This document shows positions 27,266-36,697 of a DNA stretch of 64,000 nt, piece after piece. Location: assembly GCA_963735025.1 (NCBI GenBank), contig CAVTJG010000021.1, positions 14,425 through 78,424 on the forward strand, written 5' to 3'. The stretch comes from JAABRB01 sp963735025. GTDB lineage: Bacteria > Pseudomonadota > Gammaproteobacteria > Burkholderiales > SG8-39. Under the pieces are notes generated by a model. The model had not been told where the DNA came from. It worked only from the letters and a program-made list of their open reading frames with translations, and ran no database searches. A program made the translations under genes and the position numbers. Position 1 is the first letter of the stretch. Every line of letters starts with the position of its first letter.

Positions 27266-27726
27266 TGGCGGCCGGCCTCCGTGTATGCCTCGAGGGTCAC
27301 GTCCCGCCCGCTAGCCGCGGGCGTGAGCGTGACGAGCAGGTCCGGCCGCGGCAGCGCCGCACCAGCTTTTTCTGGCCATTCCACCAGGCAGACGGATGCA
27401 TCGTTGAAATGCTCCCTGAACCCCGAATCTTGCCAGGCTTTCGGATCATTGAATCGATAAAAATCAAAGTGGTACAAGTGTAATCTCGAAACAGTATAAA
27501 GTTCAACCAGACTGTAGGTCGGACTTTTGACTTTTCCCTCATACCCGAGCGCCCGGAGAAGCCCCCGGGCGAGGGTCGTTTTGCCGGCGCCGAGCTCGCC
27601 CCGGAGGTGAACCGACATACCGGGCTGCAGCGCCGGCGCGACCAACGCGCCCAATGCCAGCGTGGCTGCCTCGTCAGCGAGGTGCAGGGCAAGGCGGGGC
27701 GGGGGTGGCGGTAAGATCGGGCGCAT
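27211..27726 (-). CDS. tsaE: tRNA threonylcarbamoyladenosine biosynthesis ATPase TsaE
   Basis: TsaE is the ATPase of the TsaB-TsaD-TsaE complex that makes t6A37 in tRNA. The 171-residue protein has HLRGELGAGKTTLARGLL (Walker A), KSPTYSLVELY, HFDFYRF and VCLVEWPEKAG. ATG 27726 begins the frame, and its start codon overlaps, on the opposite strand, the ATG of queG within the palindrome CATG. An internal start could apply because the first 11 residues are low-complexity proline-rich. Confidence 0.93.
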   Translation of the reverse strand: MRPILPPPPPRLALHLADEAATLALGALVAPALQPGMSVHLRGELGAGKTTLARGLLRALGYEGKVKSPTYSLVELYTVSRLHLYHFDFYRFNDPKAWQDSGFREHFNDASVCLVEWPEKAGAALPRPDLLVTLTPAASGRDVTLEAYTEAGRQCLTSVAAVVSVPGWARA

Positions 27727-28817
27727 GAATCCAATTGCGAAAAACGCGGCTGAAGCACCGCGGGACTTCGCGATGCTCGCGGCAACGATCAAGGCCTGGG
27801 GCGGCGAGCTCGGTTTCCAGGCGGTCGGGATCGCCGACGTGGATCTTGCCCCCGCAGAGCAGCGCCTCCTCGAGTGGCTCGCGGCGGGAAGGCATGGCGA
27901 ACTCGATTATATGGCGCGTCATGGCGCGAAGCGCGCGCGTCCCGCGGAACTCGTGCCGGGTACAGTGCGGGTGATTAGTGCCCGCATGGACTACCTGCCC
28001 GAAGCGGTCGACAGCTGGCAGGTCATGGACGATCGGCGAGCGGGCATTCGTCTCCCGCTACGCGCTCGGCCGCGATTACCACAAGGTGCTGCGCGGCCGC
28101 TTGCAACAGCTTGCAGACCGGGTCGCCGCCGAGATTGGTGCCTTCGGCTATCGCGTGTTCACCGACTCGGCGCCCGTGATGGAGGTCGAGCTTGCGCGCA
28201 AGGCCGGCCTCGGATGGCGCGGCAAGCACACGCTGCTGCTGTCTCGCGACGCGGGTTCGTTCTTCTTTCTGGGCGAGATCTACACCGACCTACCGCTCCC
28301 TCCGGACGTGCCGGCGACCGAGCATTGTGGCGCGTGCGCCAAGTGCATCGATGTGTGCCCGACCGGGGCGATCGTGGCCCCCTACCAGCTCGACGCGCGG
28401 CGATGCATCTCCTATCTCACGATCGAGCTCAAGGGCGCCATTCCGGTGGCGCTACGTCCACTCATCGGCAACCGCGTGTACGGTTGCGACGACTGCCAGC
28501 TCGTGTGCCCGTGGAACCGTCATGCGCGCGTCTCGGGCGAGCCGGACTTCCAGGTGCGCAACGGCCTCGATTATGCCGAGCTCGCGGAGCTCTTCGCCTG
28601 GACCGAGCGTGAGTTCCAGTCGCGGCTCGCGGGGAGCGCGATTCACCGCATTGGCTACGAGCGCTGGCTGCGCAACCTTGCCGTCGGCCTCGGCAACGCG
28701 CCGGGCACCGAGCAGGTGATCGCCGCGCTGCGTGCACGCGTGGACCACCCGTCGGCACTCGTGCGGGAGCACGTCGCGTGGGCGTTGGAACGCCATGGCG
28801 CGTCGCGCCAACCCTAG
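27725..28817 (+). CDS. queG: Epoxyqueuosine reductase QueG, interrupted by a one-base frameshift
   Basis: This is a cobalamin and 4Fe-4S enzyme that performs the last step of queuosine synthesis in tRNA. The first part reads from ATG 27725 through AWGGELGFQAVGIADVDL and RVISARMDYLP to SWQVMDD. The frame then breaks at about 28034: skipping one C restores GERAFVSRYALGRDYHK and the rest. The downstream part holds both iron-sulfur motifs, CGACAKCIDVCP and CDDCQLVCPW, and ends at 28817. Rejoined length is about 363 residues, normal for QueG. Either a sequencing error or a recently broken gene; everything else is conserved, which favours error. Confidence 0.9.
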
Positions 28818-29656
28818 CCCCGGGGATCGGGGACGAACCCGCCGTTCGGGAACGGATTCGGGCTGCCGATGCGCGGCACGCTCGGAATGATGCCGCGTGC
28901 GACCAGGTTGCGATAGCTGTCGTACTGGATAGTGATCGTCTGGTTCGGATGCTCCGTCGCCCGCTGGAAGCTCGTATAGCGGACCACTGACGTTTCGCGC
29001 TCGCCGTGTCCGGTGCCCAGCTTTTCCTCGCGTTGCGCATACGGAGCGGCGCGCTTGGCCGTGTCGGCGGACGCCTCGGTACCTGGCGGGGTCGCCGGCG
29101 AAGAGGCCGAGTTTTCGGCTGCACCGGCTTCCCGCTCACCCTGTGCGTGGTCACGCGTGCGGGATTCGTTGCTTTCGCTGGGGCTGATTTCTGCGGCGGG
29201 ACGCGGCGGCCGATGTTCGCGGAAGACCGCAACGCCTATCACCCCGACGTTTTGCGGGCGGCCCGTTCGAGCAGCGTAGCTGTCCGGCAGCGCCGTGAAG
29301 TAGAACGCGGCCACCTCTTCCAGCGACTTGCGCCAGCCATTGATCTCGAACGACTGGCGCGCGCCAAGCACGTAGCCCGCCTGGCTCGTGGCCGCCGTCT
29401 CGCCGCTTACGACATTCACGCCGTCCACCGACACCACGGTCATCACTCGCCGTCCCGTCCGGTTCGCGATGCGCAGCGCATATTTCTCGCCAGGCGTTCC
29501 GGCGATGTAGAGCTGGCCGGCGTGGTAGTGCGTCGGCACCGGCTGCCCGGTCGTCCGATTGATGACCGTGACATCGACCAGCGACCCCGCGGAGACGTTC
29601 GCCGAGGCGCAACCCGATAGTGCCGCGGCGAGCAGCGCCGCAATGATGCCCTTCAT
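28814..29656 (-). CDS. Putative lipoprotein of unknown function
   Basis: This 280-residue protein begins with a lipoprotein signal (AALLAAALSGCA; Cys16 would be lipidated). The N-terminal half is a compact domain (VDVTVINRTTGQPVPTHYHAGQLYIAGTPGE, then EVAAFYFTALPDSYAARTG). A charged, Ser/Pro/Glu-rich linker follows, then a C-terminal segment ending PFPNGGFVPDPRG. I do not recognise the family. It is convergent with queG, the two stops overlapping by four bases. Confidence 0.75.
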   Translation of the reverse strand: MKGIIAALLAAALSGCASANVSAGSLVDVTVINRTTGQPVPTHYHAGQLYIAGTPGEKYALRIANRTGRRVMTVVSVDGVNVVSGETAATSQAGYVLGARQSFEINGWRKSLEEVAAFYFTALPDSYAARTGRPQNVGVIGVAVFREHRPPRPAAEISPSESNESRTRDHAQGEREAGAAENSASSPATPPGTEASADTAKRAAPYAQREEKLGTGHGERETSVVRYTSFQRATEHPNQTITIQYDSYRNLVARGIIPSVPRIGSPNPFPNGGFVPDPRG

Positions 29657-29913
29657 GTGTTTCTCCCCAATCAGTTAAGGACATCGCTGTAAACGATGGT
29701 CCCGGCTGAATGGGGTTAAGCGGAGGTACCTGGCTGGCGCATCGATTCATCCCCTCCTTTTCAAGGAGGTCATGGCCAAAGGCGCCGACCAGACATTGGC
29801 CGCTGACCCGCGAGACGCTTGTGCCGTGCATGCGCTGAAAAGAGCGGGCGGTTTTCTGACGGATGTACGCTGAGGCGTCCCCGCAGGGCGAGCCAGCCCC
29901 GCGCGCAAGGAAA
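29657..29913. repeat. Intergenic space with a short copy of the CCCCTCC palindromic repeat
   Basis: Positions 29750-29770 read CCCCTCCTTTTCAAGGAGG, the core palindrome shared with 2378, 20504 and 41603. Downstream the words CATGGCC and GGCCGCTGACCCG also occur, inverted, beside the copy near 2350. No gene is seen in this gap; it holds the upstream region of the lipoprotein gene and the downstream end of the ABC operon. Confidence 0.55.
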
Positions 29914-30927
29914 TTACGTTCGGGCCAGGTTGGAACTCGCGAAATGGCAAGCGGCGAAGTGCCCGGGCGCGACCTCGCGGAGCGGCGGTGCCTCTGTCTT
30001 GCAGCGGTCGGTCTGAATCGGACAGCGGCCGTAAAAACGGCACACGTTGGGGTCGGGGTCGATCGGCGAGCGCGGCTCGCCGACGAGCACTTCGCGTTCC
30101 TCCGGCCGTCCGCCGATACGGGGAATCGCCCCGATGAGCGCGGCCGTGTAAGGGTGCTTGGGCTTGCTGAAAAGCTGGGTGGTCGGTCCTTGCTCGACGA
30201 TCTTGCCGAGATACATCACCACGACGCGATCGCAGAGCATGCGCACGACGCTCAGATCGTGCGAGACGAACAGGTAACTCATGCCGAGCGTGCGCTTCAG
30301 CTCTGCGAGCAGCTTGAGGATCGTCGCTTGCACCGAAACGTCCAGTGCGGCGGTGGGCTCGTCGAGCACGAGCAGATCGGGCTGGGTGATGATGGCACGC
30401 GCGATGCCAACCCGGGCTTTCTGTCCGCCGGACAACTGATGTGGAAATCGGGTGAGCAATTCCTCGGGTAGCCCCACTTTGCGCGCGGCGTCGCTCACGC
30501 GCACGCGCAGCTCGGATCGGTCGCTCACATTTTCCAACCGACGCAGGGGCTCGGAAATCGTGTCGAACGCGCTGAAGCGTGGATTGAGACTGTCGGTTGG
30601 ATCCTGGAAGACCATCTGGATCTTGGGCCTGAACGACGTTCCCGCGAAACTGCGCGCGGGAATGAATCCGATGTTGCGGCCGCGATAGATGATGTCGCCC
30701 GACGTGTAGTCGAGCATGCGGGTGATGAGGCGGACAAGCGTGGACTTGCCGCAGCCGGACTCGCCGACCAGTCCGATGCTCTCTCCCTCTGCGATGGAGA
30801 ACGAAACGTCGTCCACGGCATGCAGTCGGGACACGGGCAAGCGTTTTCCGCGCAGGATTGCACCGAGGGTCCTGGATCCGCCGACGGGAAACGACTTCCT
30901 CAGCTCCAAGCAATCGAGAACGTTCAT
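29914..30927 (-). CDS. Peptide-type ABC transporter ATP-binding protein (OppF/DppF-like)
   Basis: This 337-residue ATPase has Walker A GLVGESGCGKST, signature LSGGQKARVGIARA and Walker B LLVLDEPTAALD. The C-terminal oligopeptide/dipeptide extension contains the Cys pair in VCRFYGRCPIQTDRC, typical of the subfamily and often an iron-sulfur site. It is the last gene of a five-gene importer operon running leftwards and forms a heterodimer with the next ATPase. Confidence 0.92.
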   Translation of the reverse strand: MNVLDCLELRKSFPVGGSRTLGAILRGKRLPVSRLHAVDDVSFSIAEGESIGLVGESGCGKSTLVRLITRMLDYTSGDIIYRGRNIGFIPARSFAGTSFRPKIQMVFQDPTDSLNPRFSAFDTISEPLRRLENVSDRSELRVRVSDAARKVGLPEELLTRFPHQLSGGQKARVGIARAIITQPDLLVLDEPTAALDVSVQATILKLLAELKRTLGMSYLFVSHDLSVVRMLCDRVVVMYLGKIVEQGPTTQLFSKPKHPYTAALIGAIPRIGGRPEEREVLVGEPRSPIDPDPNVCRFYGRCPIQTDRCKTEAPPLREVAPGHFAACHFASSNLART

Positions 30928-30937
30928 GGGCGCGTGC

Positions 30938-31912
30938 TCATTGCGGATTGAAGCACCATGCGCGGTGACCGTCCTGCAGCTCGACCGGAATGGGCGGCGT
31001 CGTGGAGCAACTCTCTATGGCGCGAGTGCAGCGCTCCAGAAAGCGGCATTTCGGCAGGTCGGCGCGGCGCAGGTCGGGAAGGTTGCCGGGGATCGACGCC
31101 AGCCCGTCGATCCGACCGTCGGGCGTCGGCGTCGACCGGATGAGCTGCGTGGTGTACGGGTGGATGGGGCGCTGGAAGAGCTCCGCGGCCGGCGCGACCT
31201 CCACGATCTGGCCAGCATGCATGACGACGATGCGGTCGCAATATTCGGATGCGAGCGCCAGATCGTGCGTGATCAGGATGGTCGCCATCTGACGCTCGCG
31301 GGCCAGCTCGCTGATCAGGCTCATGATCGCGGCCTGGGTCGTCACGTCGAGCCCGGTCGTCGGCTCGTCGGCGATCAAGAGCTGTGGCGAACACGCCAGC
31401 GCGAGCGCGATCATCACGCGCTGACACTGGCCCCCGGAGAGCTCGAAAGGATAGGCGGCATACCGGCGCTCGGCATCGGGAATGCGGACCTGCGCCAAGC
31501 GCTCCACGGCGCGTCTCTTGAGCTCCGCGGAAAGAGTCGTGGTGTGCTGGCGCAGCACGTCCTCGATCTGCTTGCCGACGCGGCGGATGGGGTTAAGGGC
31601 AGTGCGCGGGTTCTGAAAGATCATCGAAATGTCTCGACCGCGCACCTCGTCCACTTCCGACTCGCTTGCGGCGATCATGTCCATACCCGCGAACTGAATC
31701 TTTCCCCCGGTGACCCGGGCCGCTGCGTCCAGGATGCGCAGTATCGCGAATGACAGGACCGATTTGCCCGATCCCGACTCGCCGACTATCCCGACGGTCT
31801 CCCCTTTGGCGACATCGAAGCTGACGCTCTCGAGGGCGCGTACCGTGCCTGAGCGCGTGCGAAACTCGAGTGACAGGTCCTTGACCGACAGCAGAGGCGG
31901 TGACTTGCTCAT
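30938..31912 (-). CDS. Peptide-type ABC transporter ATP-binding protein (OppD/DppD-like)
   Basis: This is the second ATPase of the importer, 324 residues from ATG 31912. It has Walker A GIVGESGSGKS, signature ELSGGQCQRVMIALALA, Walker B LLIADEPTTGLD, and a C-terminal Cys-containing extension (LPKCRFLERCTRAIESC). The frame extends upstream to 32131, but ATG 31912 overlaps the preceding permease stop as ATGA, a translational-coupling junction. Confidence 0.92.
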   Translation of the reverse strand: MSKSPPLLSVKDLSLEFRTRSGTVRALESVSFDVAKGETVGIVGESGSGKSVLSFAILRILDAAARVTGGKIQFAGMDMIAASESEVDEVRGRDISMIFQNPRTALNPIRRVGKQIEDVLRQHTTTLSAELKRRAVERLAQVRIPDAERRYAAYPFELSGGQCQRVMIALALACSPQLLIADEPTTGLDVTTQAAIMSLISELARERQMATILITHDLALASEYCDRIVVMHAGQIVEVAPAAELFQRPIHPYTTQLIRSTPTPDGRIDGLASIPGNLPDLRRADLPKCRFLERCTRAIESCSTTPPIPVELQDGHRAWCFNPQ

Positions 31913-32820
31913 GTGCGCATGCGCGGATCCAGCATGTCGCGCAGACCGTCGCCAAGGAGATTGAAGCAGAAGACGGCGAGCATGAGGATGGCGCCGGGGA
32001 AGAGCGCAATCCACCATTCGCCCGAGATGATGTACGTGGCGCCTTCGGCCACCATGATTCCCCACTCCGCTTGTGGAGGACGCACGCCCAGTCCAATGAA
32101 CGAGAGACCTGCAGCGTTCAGGATGGCCCACCCCATGTTCAGCGACACCTGCACCATCATCGGCGGCAGGACGTTGGGAAATACGTGGAAAGCCAGGGTG
32201 CGCAGGCTCGAGTTGCCCGCCAGGCGGGCGGCCTCGACGTAGCCCGCGTCACGGCGCACGTTCACCTCGGCACGCGCGACGCGCGCATAGAAGGGCAGGT
32301 TGATGATCGCCGTCGCGAGAATGATGTTGGCGACGGTGTTGCCCAGCGCCGCAACGATGCCCATCGCCAGTACGAAAAGCGGAAATGCCATGATGGTGTC
32401 CGCGATCCGACCCACGACGCGGTCCGTCCATCCGCCGTAATAGCCCGCGAAGGAGCCTAGCGTCGCGCCGACCGCGAAGGATGCGAACACCGCCGCAACG
32501 GCAATGCCGAAGTCGAGCTGCGTGGCAACGATGATGCGCGAGAGAAGATCCCGCCCCAGCGCATCGGTTCCGAACCAGTGCCGGGCCGAAGGCGGTTGCA
32601 GCGCTGCCGCGGTGTCGGTGGCGAGTGGGTCGTAAGGGGCGATCCACGGTCCGAACACGGCGAGCACCACGAACACCAGGAACAGCACGAAGGCGCCCAG
32701 CGTCACGGGATTCTCGGTCGCGACGTGGCGGATATGGCGGGCTGTCTCGCGCCAGGCCGATGGGCGCGAAGGACGCGGCGTCGAGTCGGCTCGCAATGGT
32801 GCCGGCGTATCCATGTTCAT
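31909..32820 (-). CDS. Peptide-type ABC transporter permease (OppC/DppC-like)
   Basis: This 303-residue inner-membrane protein has an N-terminal helix (LGAFVLFLVFVVLAVFGPW), the W-F-G-T-D-x-L-G-R-D subfamily motif HWFGTDALGRDLLSR, and the coupling segment around YVEAARLAGNSSLRTLAFHVFPN. ATG 32820 overlaps the stop of the other permease as ATGA. The frame reads back to 33522 only through the opposite permease's coding sequence. Confidence 0.92.
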   Translation of the reverse strand: MNMDTPAPLRADSTPRPSRPSAWRETARHIRHVATENPVTLGAFVLFLVFVVLAVFGPWIAPYDPLATDTAAALQPPSARHWFGTDALGRDLLSRIIVATQLDFGIAVAAVFASFAVGATLGSFAGYYGGWTDRVVGRIADTIMAFPLFVLAMGIVAALGNTVANIILATAIINLPFYARVARAEVNVRRDAGYVEAARLAGNSSLRTLAFHVFPNVLPPMMVQVSLNMGWAILNAAGLSFIGLGVRPPQAEWGIMVAEGATYIISGEWWIALFPGAILMLAVFCFNLLGDGLRDMLDPRMRT

Positions 32821-33830
32821 CCCGCAAATCCGACGCGCGGATCGATCACTCCGTAGAGAATGTCGATGGCGAGATTGAGCGCGACGTAGAGCAACGCCAT
32901 GGTAAGCACGAAGCCCTGCACGGGCGCGTAATCCGATGCGACCAGCGCTTCGATCACGTAAGACCCGATCCCGGGCCACGCAAAGACCTTCTCGACGAGT
33001 ACGTTCGACCCGAGCAGAAATGAGAACACCATGCCCATCGTGGTGACCACGGGGAGCAGCGCATTGCGGAACGCATAGACATACAGGACCTTGGAGGGTG
33101 ACAGTCCTGCGGCGCGTGCTGTGCGAACGAAATCGGAGGAAAGCACCCCGAGCATCGCTGCGCGCGTCATGCGCATCAGCGGCGCCATGACGAAGAGGGC
33201 AAGAGTCAGCGACGGTAGAATGAGCTGGGCAGCCGCCGCGCGGAACGTCTCGAGGTCGCCGGCGATCAGGCTGTCGACGAGGTAGAAGCCGGTGATCGTC
33301 GGAGGGGGCGAAAATGCCACGTCGAGCCGACCGAGCGGGGAGGGCGCCCAGCCGAGCACGAAGTAGAAGAAGTAGGCGAGGAACAGCCCGGTGAAGAATG
33401 TGGGCAGCGACACGCCGGCGGTGGCCAGGATCCGGCACACGTGGTCGGTCCAGGATCCGGGACGGGTGGCTGCGAGGATGCCGAGCGGGATCGCCACGAC
33501 GAGCGCAAAAATCAAGCCGCACAGCGTCAGCTCTAGGGATGCCGGTAGTCGAGTGGCGAGCTCAGTGATCACCGGCTGACCGGTGGAGAGCGAATTTCCC
33601 AGATCGCCTTTGGCGAGATCCACCACGTAACGCAGGAACTGTTGCACCAGGCTCTTATCGAGGCCGAGCTGGGCGCGAATCTGCTCGATCGCCTCCTGAG
33701 TGGCGGACGGCCCGGCAAAGTACGCCGCGGGATCGCCCGGCAGTGCGCGGGTCAACAGGAACGTGACTACGATCACGCCGATGACGTTGGGCAAAGCGCC
33801 GCCCAGGCGCTTCAGGATCATGGCGATCAT
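32817..33830 (-). CDS. Peptide-type ABC transporter permease (OppB/DppB-like)
   Basis: This 337-residue permease begins MIAMILKRLGGALPNVIGVIVV, with six or so hydrophobic segments. It contains the OppB/DppB family patterns FLLTRALPGDPAAYFAG, LGLDKSLVQQFLRYV and a coupling helix FVRTARAAGLSPSKVLYVYAFRNALLP. It lies between the solute-binding gene and OppC in the same operon. Confidence 0.92.
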   Translation of the reverse strand: MIAMILKRLGGALPNVIGVIVVTFLLTRALPGDPAAYFAGPSATQEAIEQIRAQLGLDKSLVQQFLRYVVDLAKGDLGNSLSTGQPVITELATRLPASLELTLCGLIFALVVAIPLGILAATRPGSWTDHVCRILATAGVSLPTFFTGLFLAYFFYFVLGWAPSPLGRLDVAFSPPPTITGFYLVDSLIAGDLETFRAAAAQLILPSLTLALFVMAPLMRMTRAAMLGVLSSDFVRTARAAGLSPSKVLYVYAFRNALLPVVTTMGMVFSFLLGSNVLVEKVFAWPGIGSYVIEALVASDYAPVQGFVLTMALLYVALNLAIDILYGVIDPRVGFAG

Positions 33831-33911
33831 TGGTTCGCCCTCACGTACCGCCGGTGCGATGCTCGCCGAGCCGGATTACTCGATCATCCGGCCCGGCCCG
33901 GGTGGTGCCGG

Positions 33912-35520
33912 TCACTCCTTCTCCAGGTCGCGATAGTCCGGCTGCAGGTGGAACCAGTAGCTGTAGCCCTTGATGTTCTTCTGCATGGCGACGTCGATGG
34001 ACGGTTGAGCGATGGGAATTCTCGGCACCTCGGCGAAGGCGATGTCGATGAAGCCTTTGACGTCGGCAGCGTATTTCGTCAGGATCGGTCTCGAACCGCG
34101 CGGCGTCGATGAGCTTGTCCATCGCGGGATTCTGGTAATTCATCGTGTTGAACACCGCATTCTGGCCGTGGTAGTTCCAGAAGAAGAAGTATTCGGGATA
34201 GTTCAGCCAGCCCCCGAATCGATTCAGGCTGAGTGGCATCTCCTTTTTCACCATCGCCGCACGCCAGTTCGCGCCGGGCACCTTGTTGAGCTTGGCCTTG
34301 ATGCCGATCGCGGCGAGCGCTTCCTGGATCAGCACCGCGGCGGGCTCGGAGACCGTGCCGTTGCCGAGGTCGAACGAGAGCTCGGTTTCGAAGCCGTCCG
34401 GGAAGCCGGCTTCGGTGAGCAGCTTCTTCGCTTTGGCGAGGTCCTGCGAATAGCCGTGTGCCTGCGGCCAGGTCGTGCCGCTCGCAGTGGGAGAGTCCGC
34501 GCCGAATACCGGGATGGCCCGCTGGTACAGCGCGTTCGACATGATCTTTTCGTAGGGCATCGCCCAGGCGACTGCCTGGCGCACCTTGACGTTGTCGAAC
34601 GGCGGCTTCGTGACGTTCATGTCCACGTACCAGATCGCGTTCTCGTTCGGCGTGCTCGCGACGGTGACCTTTCCGTCCTTGGAGAGCTCCAGGAAGTCCT
34701 TTGGGGGCATCTCGTAGGTCATGTCGATGTCGCCCTTCTCGAGCAGCGCCCGTCGATTGCCCGCGGAGGGCACCTGTCGCTGAACGACCCGCTTGATCTT
34801 CGGCAGGGGACCGGATTTCCAGTCATCGAACCGTGCGTAGATGATCTCCTGGCCGGGCCGGTAGGCCTCGACCTTGTAAGCCCCGCCACCTGCCGCGTTG
34901 GTCTTCGTCCAGACGAGGCCCCAGGGGTCTTCCTTGGTCACGTGCTTCTTCACTAGCGCCGAGTTGTAGATCGAGGCCACCGGCACGGCCATGTCCATCA
35001 TCGTCAGCTTGTCCTTCCTGAGAAAATTCACGCGGAAGGTGTGATCGTCGACGACGACGAACTGCTCGGGCTTCTCCAGGGAACCGGCCTTCATCTGGAA
35101 CGTCGGAAAGCCGCCGACCGACACGGCGCGGTCGAACGACCATTTCACGTCCTTGGCGGTGACCGGAGTGCCGTCGTGAAACTTCGCATCCTTGCGCAAC
35201 TTGAACGTGACCGACATGCCGTCGGGCGCGATCTCCCACGACTCGGCAAGCTCGGGCTTCAGTTCGGCGTAGTCGTAGGTCATCGAGCCGTCTGCGGCCT
35301 TCTTCTTGCCGAAGGTCATAAGCCGGTCGTATGCGAGCCACGTCACGCCGTAGGCGGGGCGATTTGCGCCCGTGACGTGAATGTCGAGGGAATTGGGGCC
35401 GTTTTCGTTCGCCACCACGAGCAGGTCCTTGCGGCGGCTCGATTGTCCGAATGCCTCGAGCGGCAGGGTCGTGGCGCCGGCAATGGCCGCAGTGGAAATG
35501 AGAAAGTCACGTCGCTTCAT
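33912..35520 (-). CDS. ABC transporter family 5 solute-binding protein, frameshifted near its C-terminus
   Basis: This periplasmic binding component of the importer has a twin-arginine-type leader (MKRRDFLISTAAIAGATTLPLEAFG) and then a typical SBP family 5 fold (LKPELAESWEIAPDGMSVTFKLRKDAKFHDGTPVTAKDV). A one-base insertion lies at about 34074-34085. In the original frame, sense is lost after ARFETDP. In the next frame KYAADVKGFIDIAFAEVPRI and NIKGYSYWFHLQPDYRDLEKE restore the family C-terminus, ending at 33912. A GGAGG site precedes ATG 35520. The ligand is probably a peptide or small organic compound; it cannot be named. Confidence 0.88.
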
Positions 35521-35791
35521 GAGAACCTCCAGTTCCGAAGGGCTGCGAAAGAGATCTTCTGTACGCTGCGTGCCAGATCCGGGTGGGAATTACGGAGCAG
35601 GGCACGCAACTGGTATCCAAGATCGAATGCAAGGCAGAACGCGAGGAGCGTGCCAGTCGCGGCAAGCTTCTGATCTGGCGGGAATCAGCTGTTCGGAAAG
35701 GGGCTGCAGTGGCGCGGCGAACGCCCGAAATTCGCACCTCGATGGTGCGGCAATTCGCCGGGCGCACCGCGACCGGGCGCGCGGAATTCGA
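35521..35791. other. Intergenic space with no recognised gene
   Basis: 271 bp upstream of the ABC importer operon and downstream of the anti-sigma gene. It must hold the importer promoter. I see no strong promoter, hairpin with T run or open frame with support. Confidence 0.5.
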
Positions 35792-36697
35792 CTAGCGGAG
35801 ATCCTCGGGAAGCACGTAATCCGGAAACCGGACGCGCAATTCCATCACCAGGCGATTCGCTTCGTCGATACGGCCCGCCTGCTTCACGCGCCGGATCTCC
35901 GCGACCCAGTCTTCGGGTGTTCGCAGCGCGGACTCGGCTACCCCGGTTCCCGAATCGCGATCGGCACGATCGGCGGGGCGATCCGCCAGCTCGCGTTCGC
36001 GCATCGTCCCCACGGAGCCCTCGGGCTGGGGTGCGCCCGATGCCGCGCGTTTTTTTGCGAGCGGTTGTTCGGCGTCCTTCGCGCGCGGCGCAGTGGGCGT
36101 GCGTGATTCAGCGGGTGCGGGTGGTGCCGCAGCAGGGCGCGGCGGTTCAGCCGGAAACGGCGCGGCGGTGCCTTTCGCCTCGTTGGAAATTGCCTGCTCA
36201 GACTTCGGCTCCTGCGCTTGCTGTCGGAGATCCTCGTCACCCGGAGCGCGTGGCTGGGACCGCGATTCGGTGCGACCGCTTTCGCGAAGCTCCAACGGCT
36301 TCGACCCGTGTGCGCCGGACTCCTGTTCCGGAATGCTCCGGGCAGGCGCCGCTGCGGGCGCGACACGATCCACGCGCGCCTTCTCGGGACTCGTCTTGTC
36401 GGATTGCGTCGGGTTGGATCGTGTCTCGTCGGATCTCAATTCCTCCAGCACAGGCGGCGCTCGTTCGCTCTCGTACACCATGAGCGTCAGGGTCGCGGAG
36501 AGGACGATGGTCGCGGCCAGGGCCACGGGCACGCGCCAGCGCTGCGCGAACGTGCGCCCGATCGATGCCGGGCGCGCTGCCACCGCGCGATGCGCGGCGG
36601 CGAGAATGCGCTCGTCGAGCGCACGCGGCGGCTCCTCGCGCGGGGTTTCCCGGTAGGCGGCGTCGATGTCCGGATCGCGTGGATCGTCGGTGCTCAC
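35792..36697 (-). CDS. Membrane protein next to an ECF sigma factor, probable anti-sigma factor
   Basis: This 301-residue protein has an N-terminal cytoplasmic part of about 50 residues, one transmembrane helix (VPVALAATIVLSATLTLMVY, about residues 55-74), a long Ala/Pro/Glu-rich low-complexity stretch, and a C-terminal segment (ESALRTPEDWVAEIRRVKQAGRIDEANRLV). It overlaps the sigma gene stop by four bases (ATGA). The topology and coupling suggest an anti-sigma factor, but it lacks the His-x3-Cys-x2-Cys zinc motif of ZAS proteins. Anti-sigma role is inferred from context. Confidence 0.7.
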   Translation of the reverse strand: MSTDDPRDPDIDAAYRETPREEPPRALDERILAAAHRAVAARPASIGRTFAQRWRVPVALAATIVLSATLTLMVYESERAPPVLEELRSDETRSNPTQSDKTSPEKARVDRVAPAAAPARSIPEQESGAHGSKPLELRESGRTESRSQPRAPGDEDLRQQAQEPKSEQAISNEAKGTAAPFPAEPPRPAAAPPAPAESRTPTAPRAKDAEQPLAKKRAASGAPQPEGSVGTMRERELADRPADRADRDSGTGVAESALRTPEDWVAEIRRVKQAGRIDEANRLVMELRVRFPDYVLPEDLR

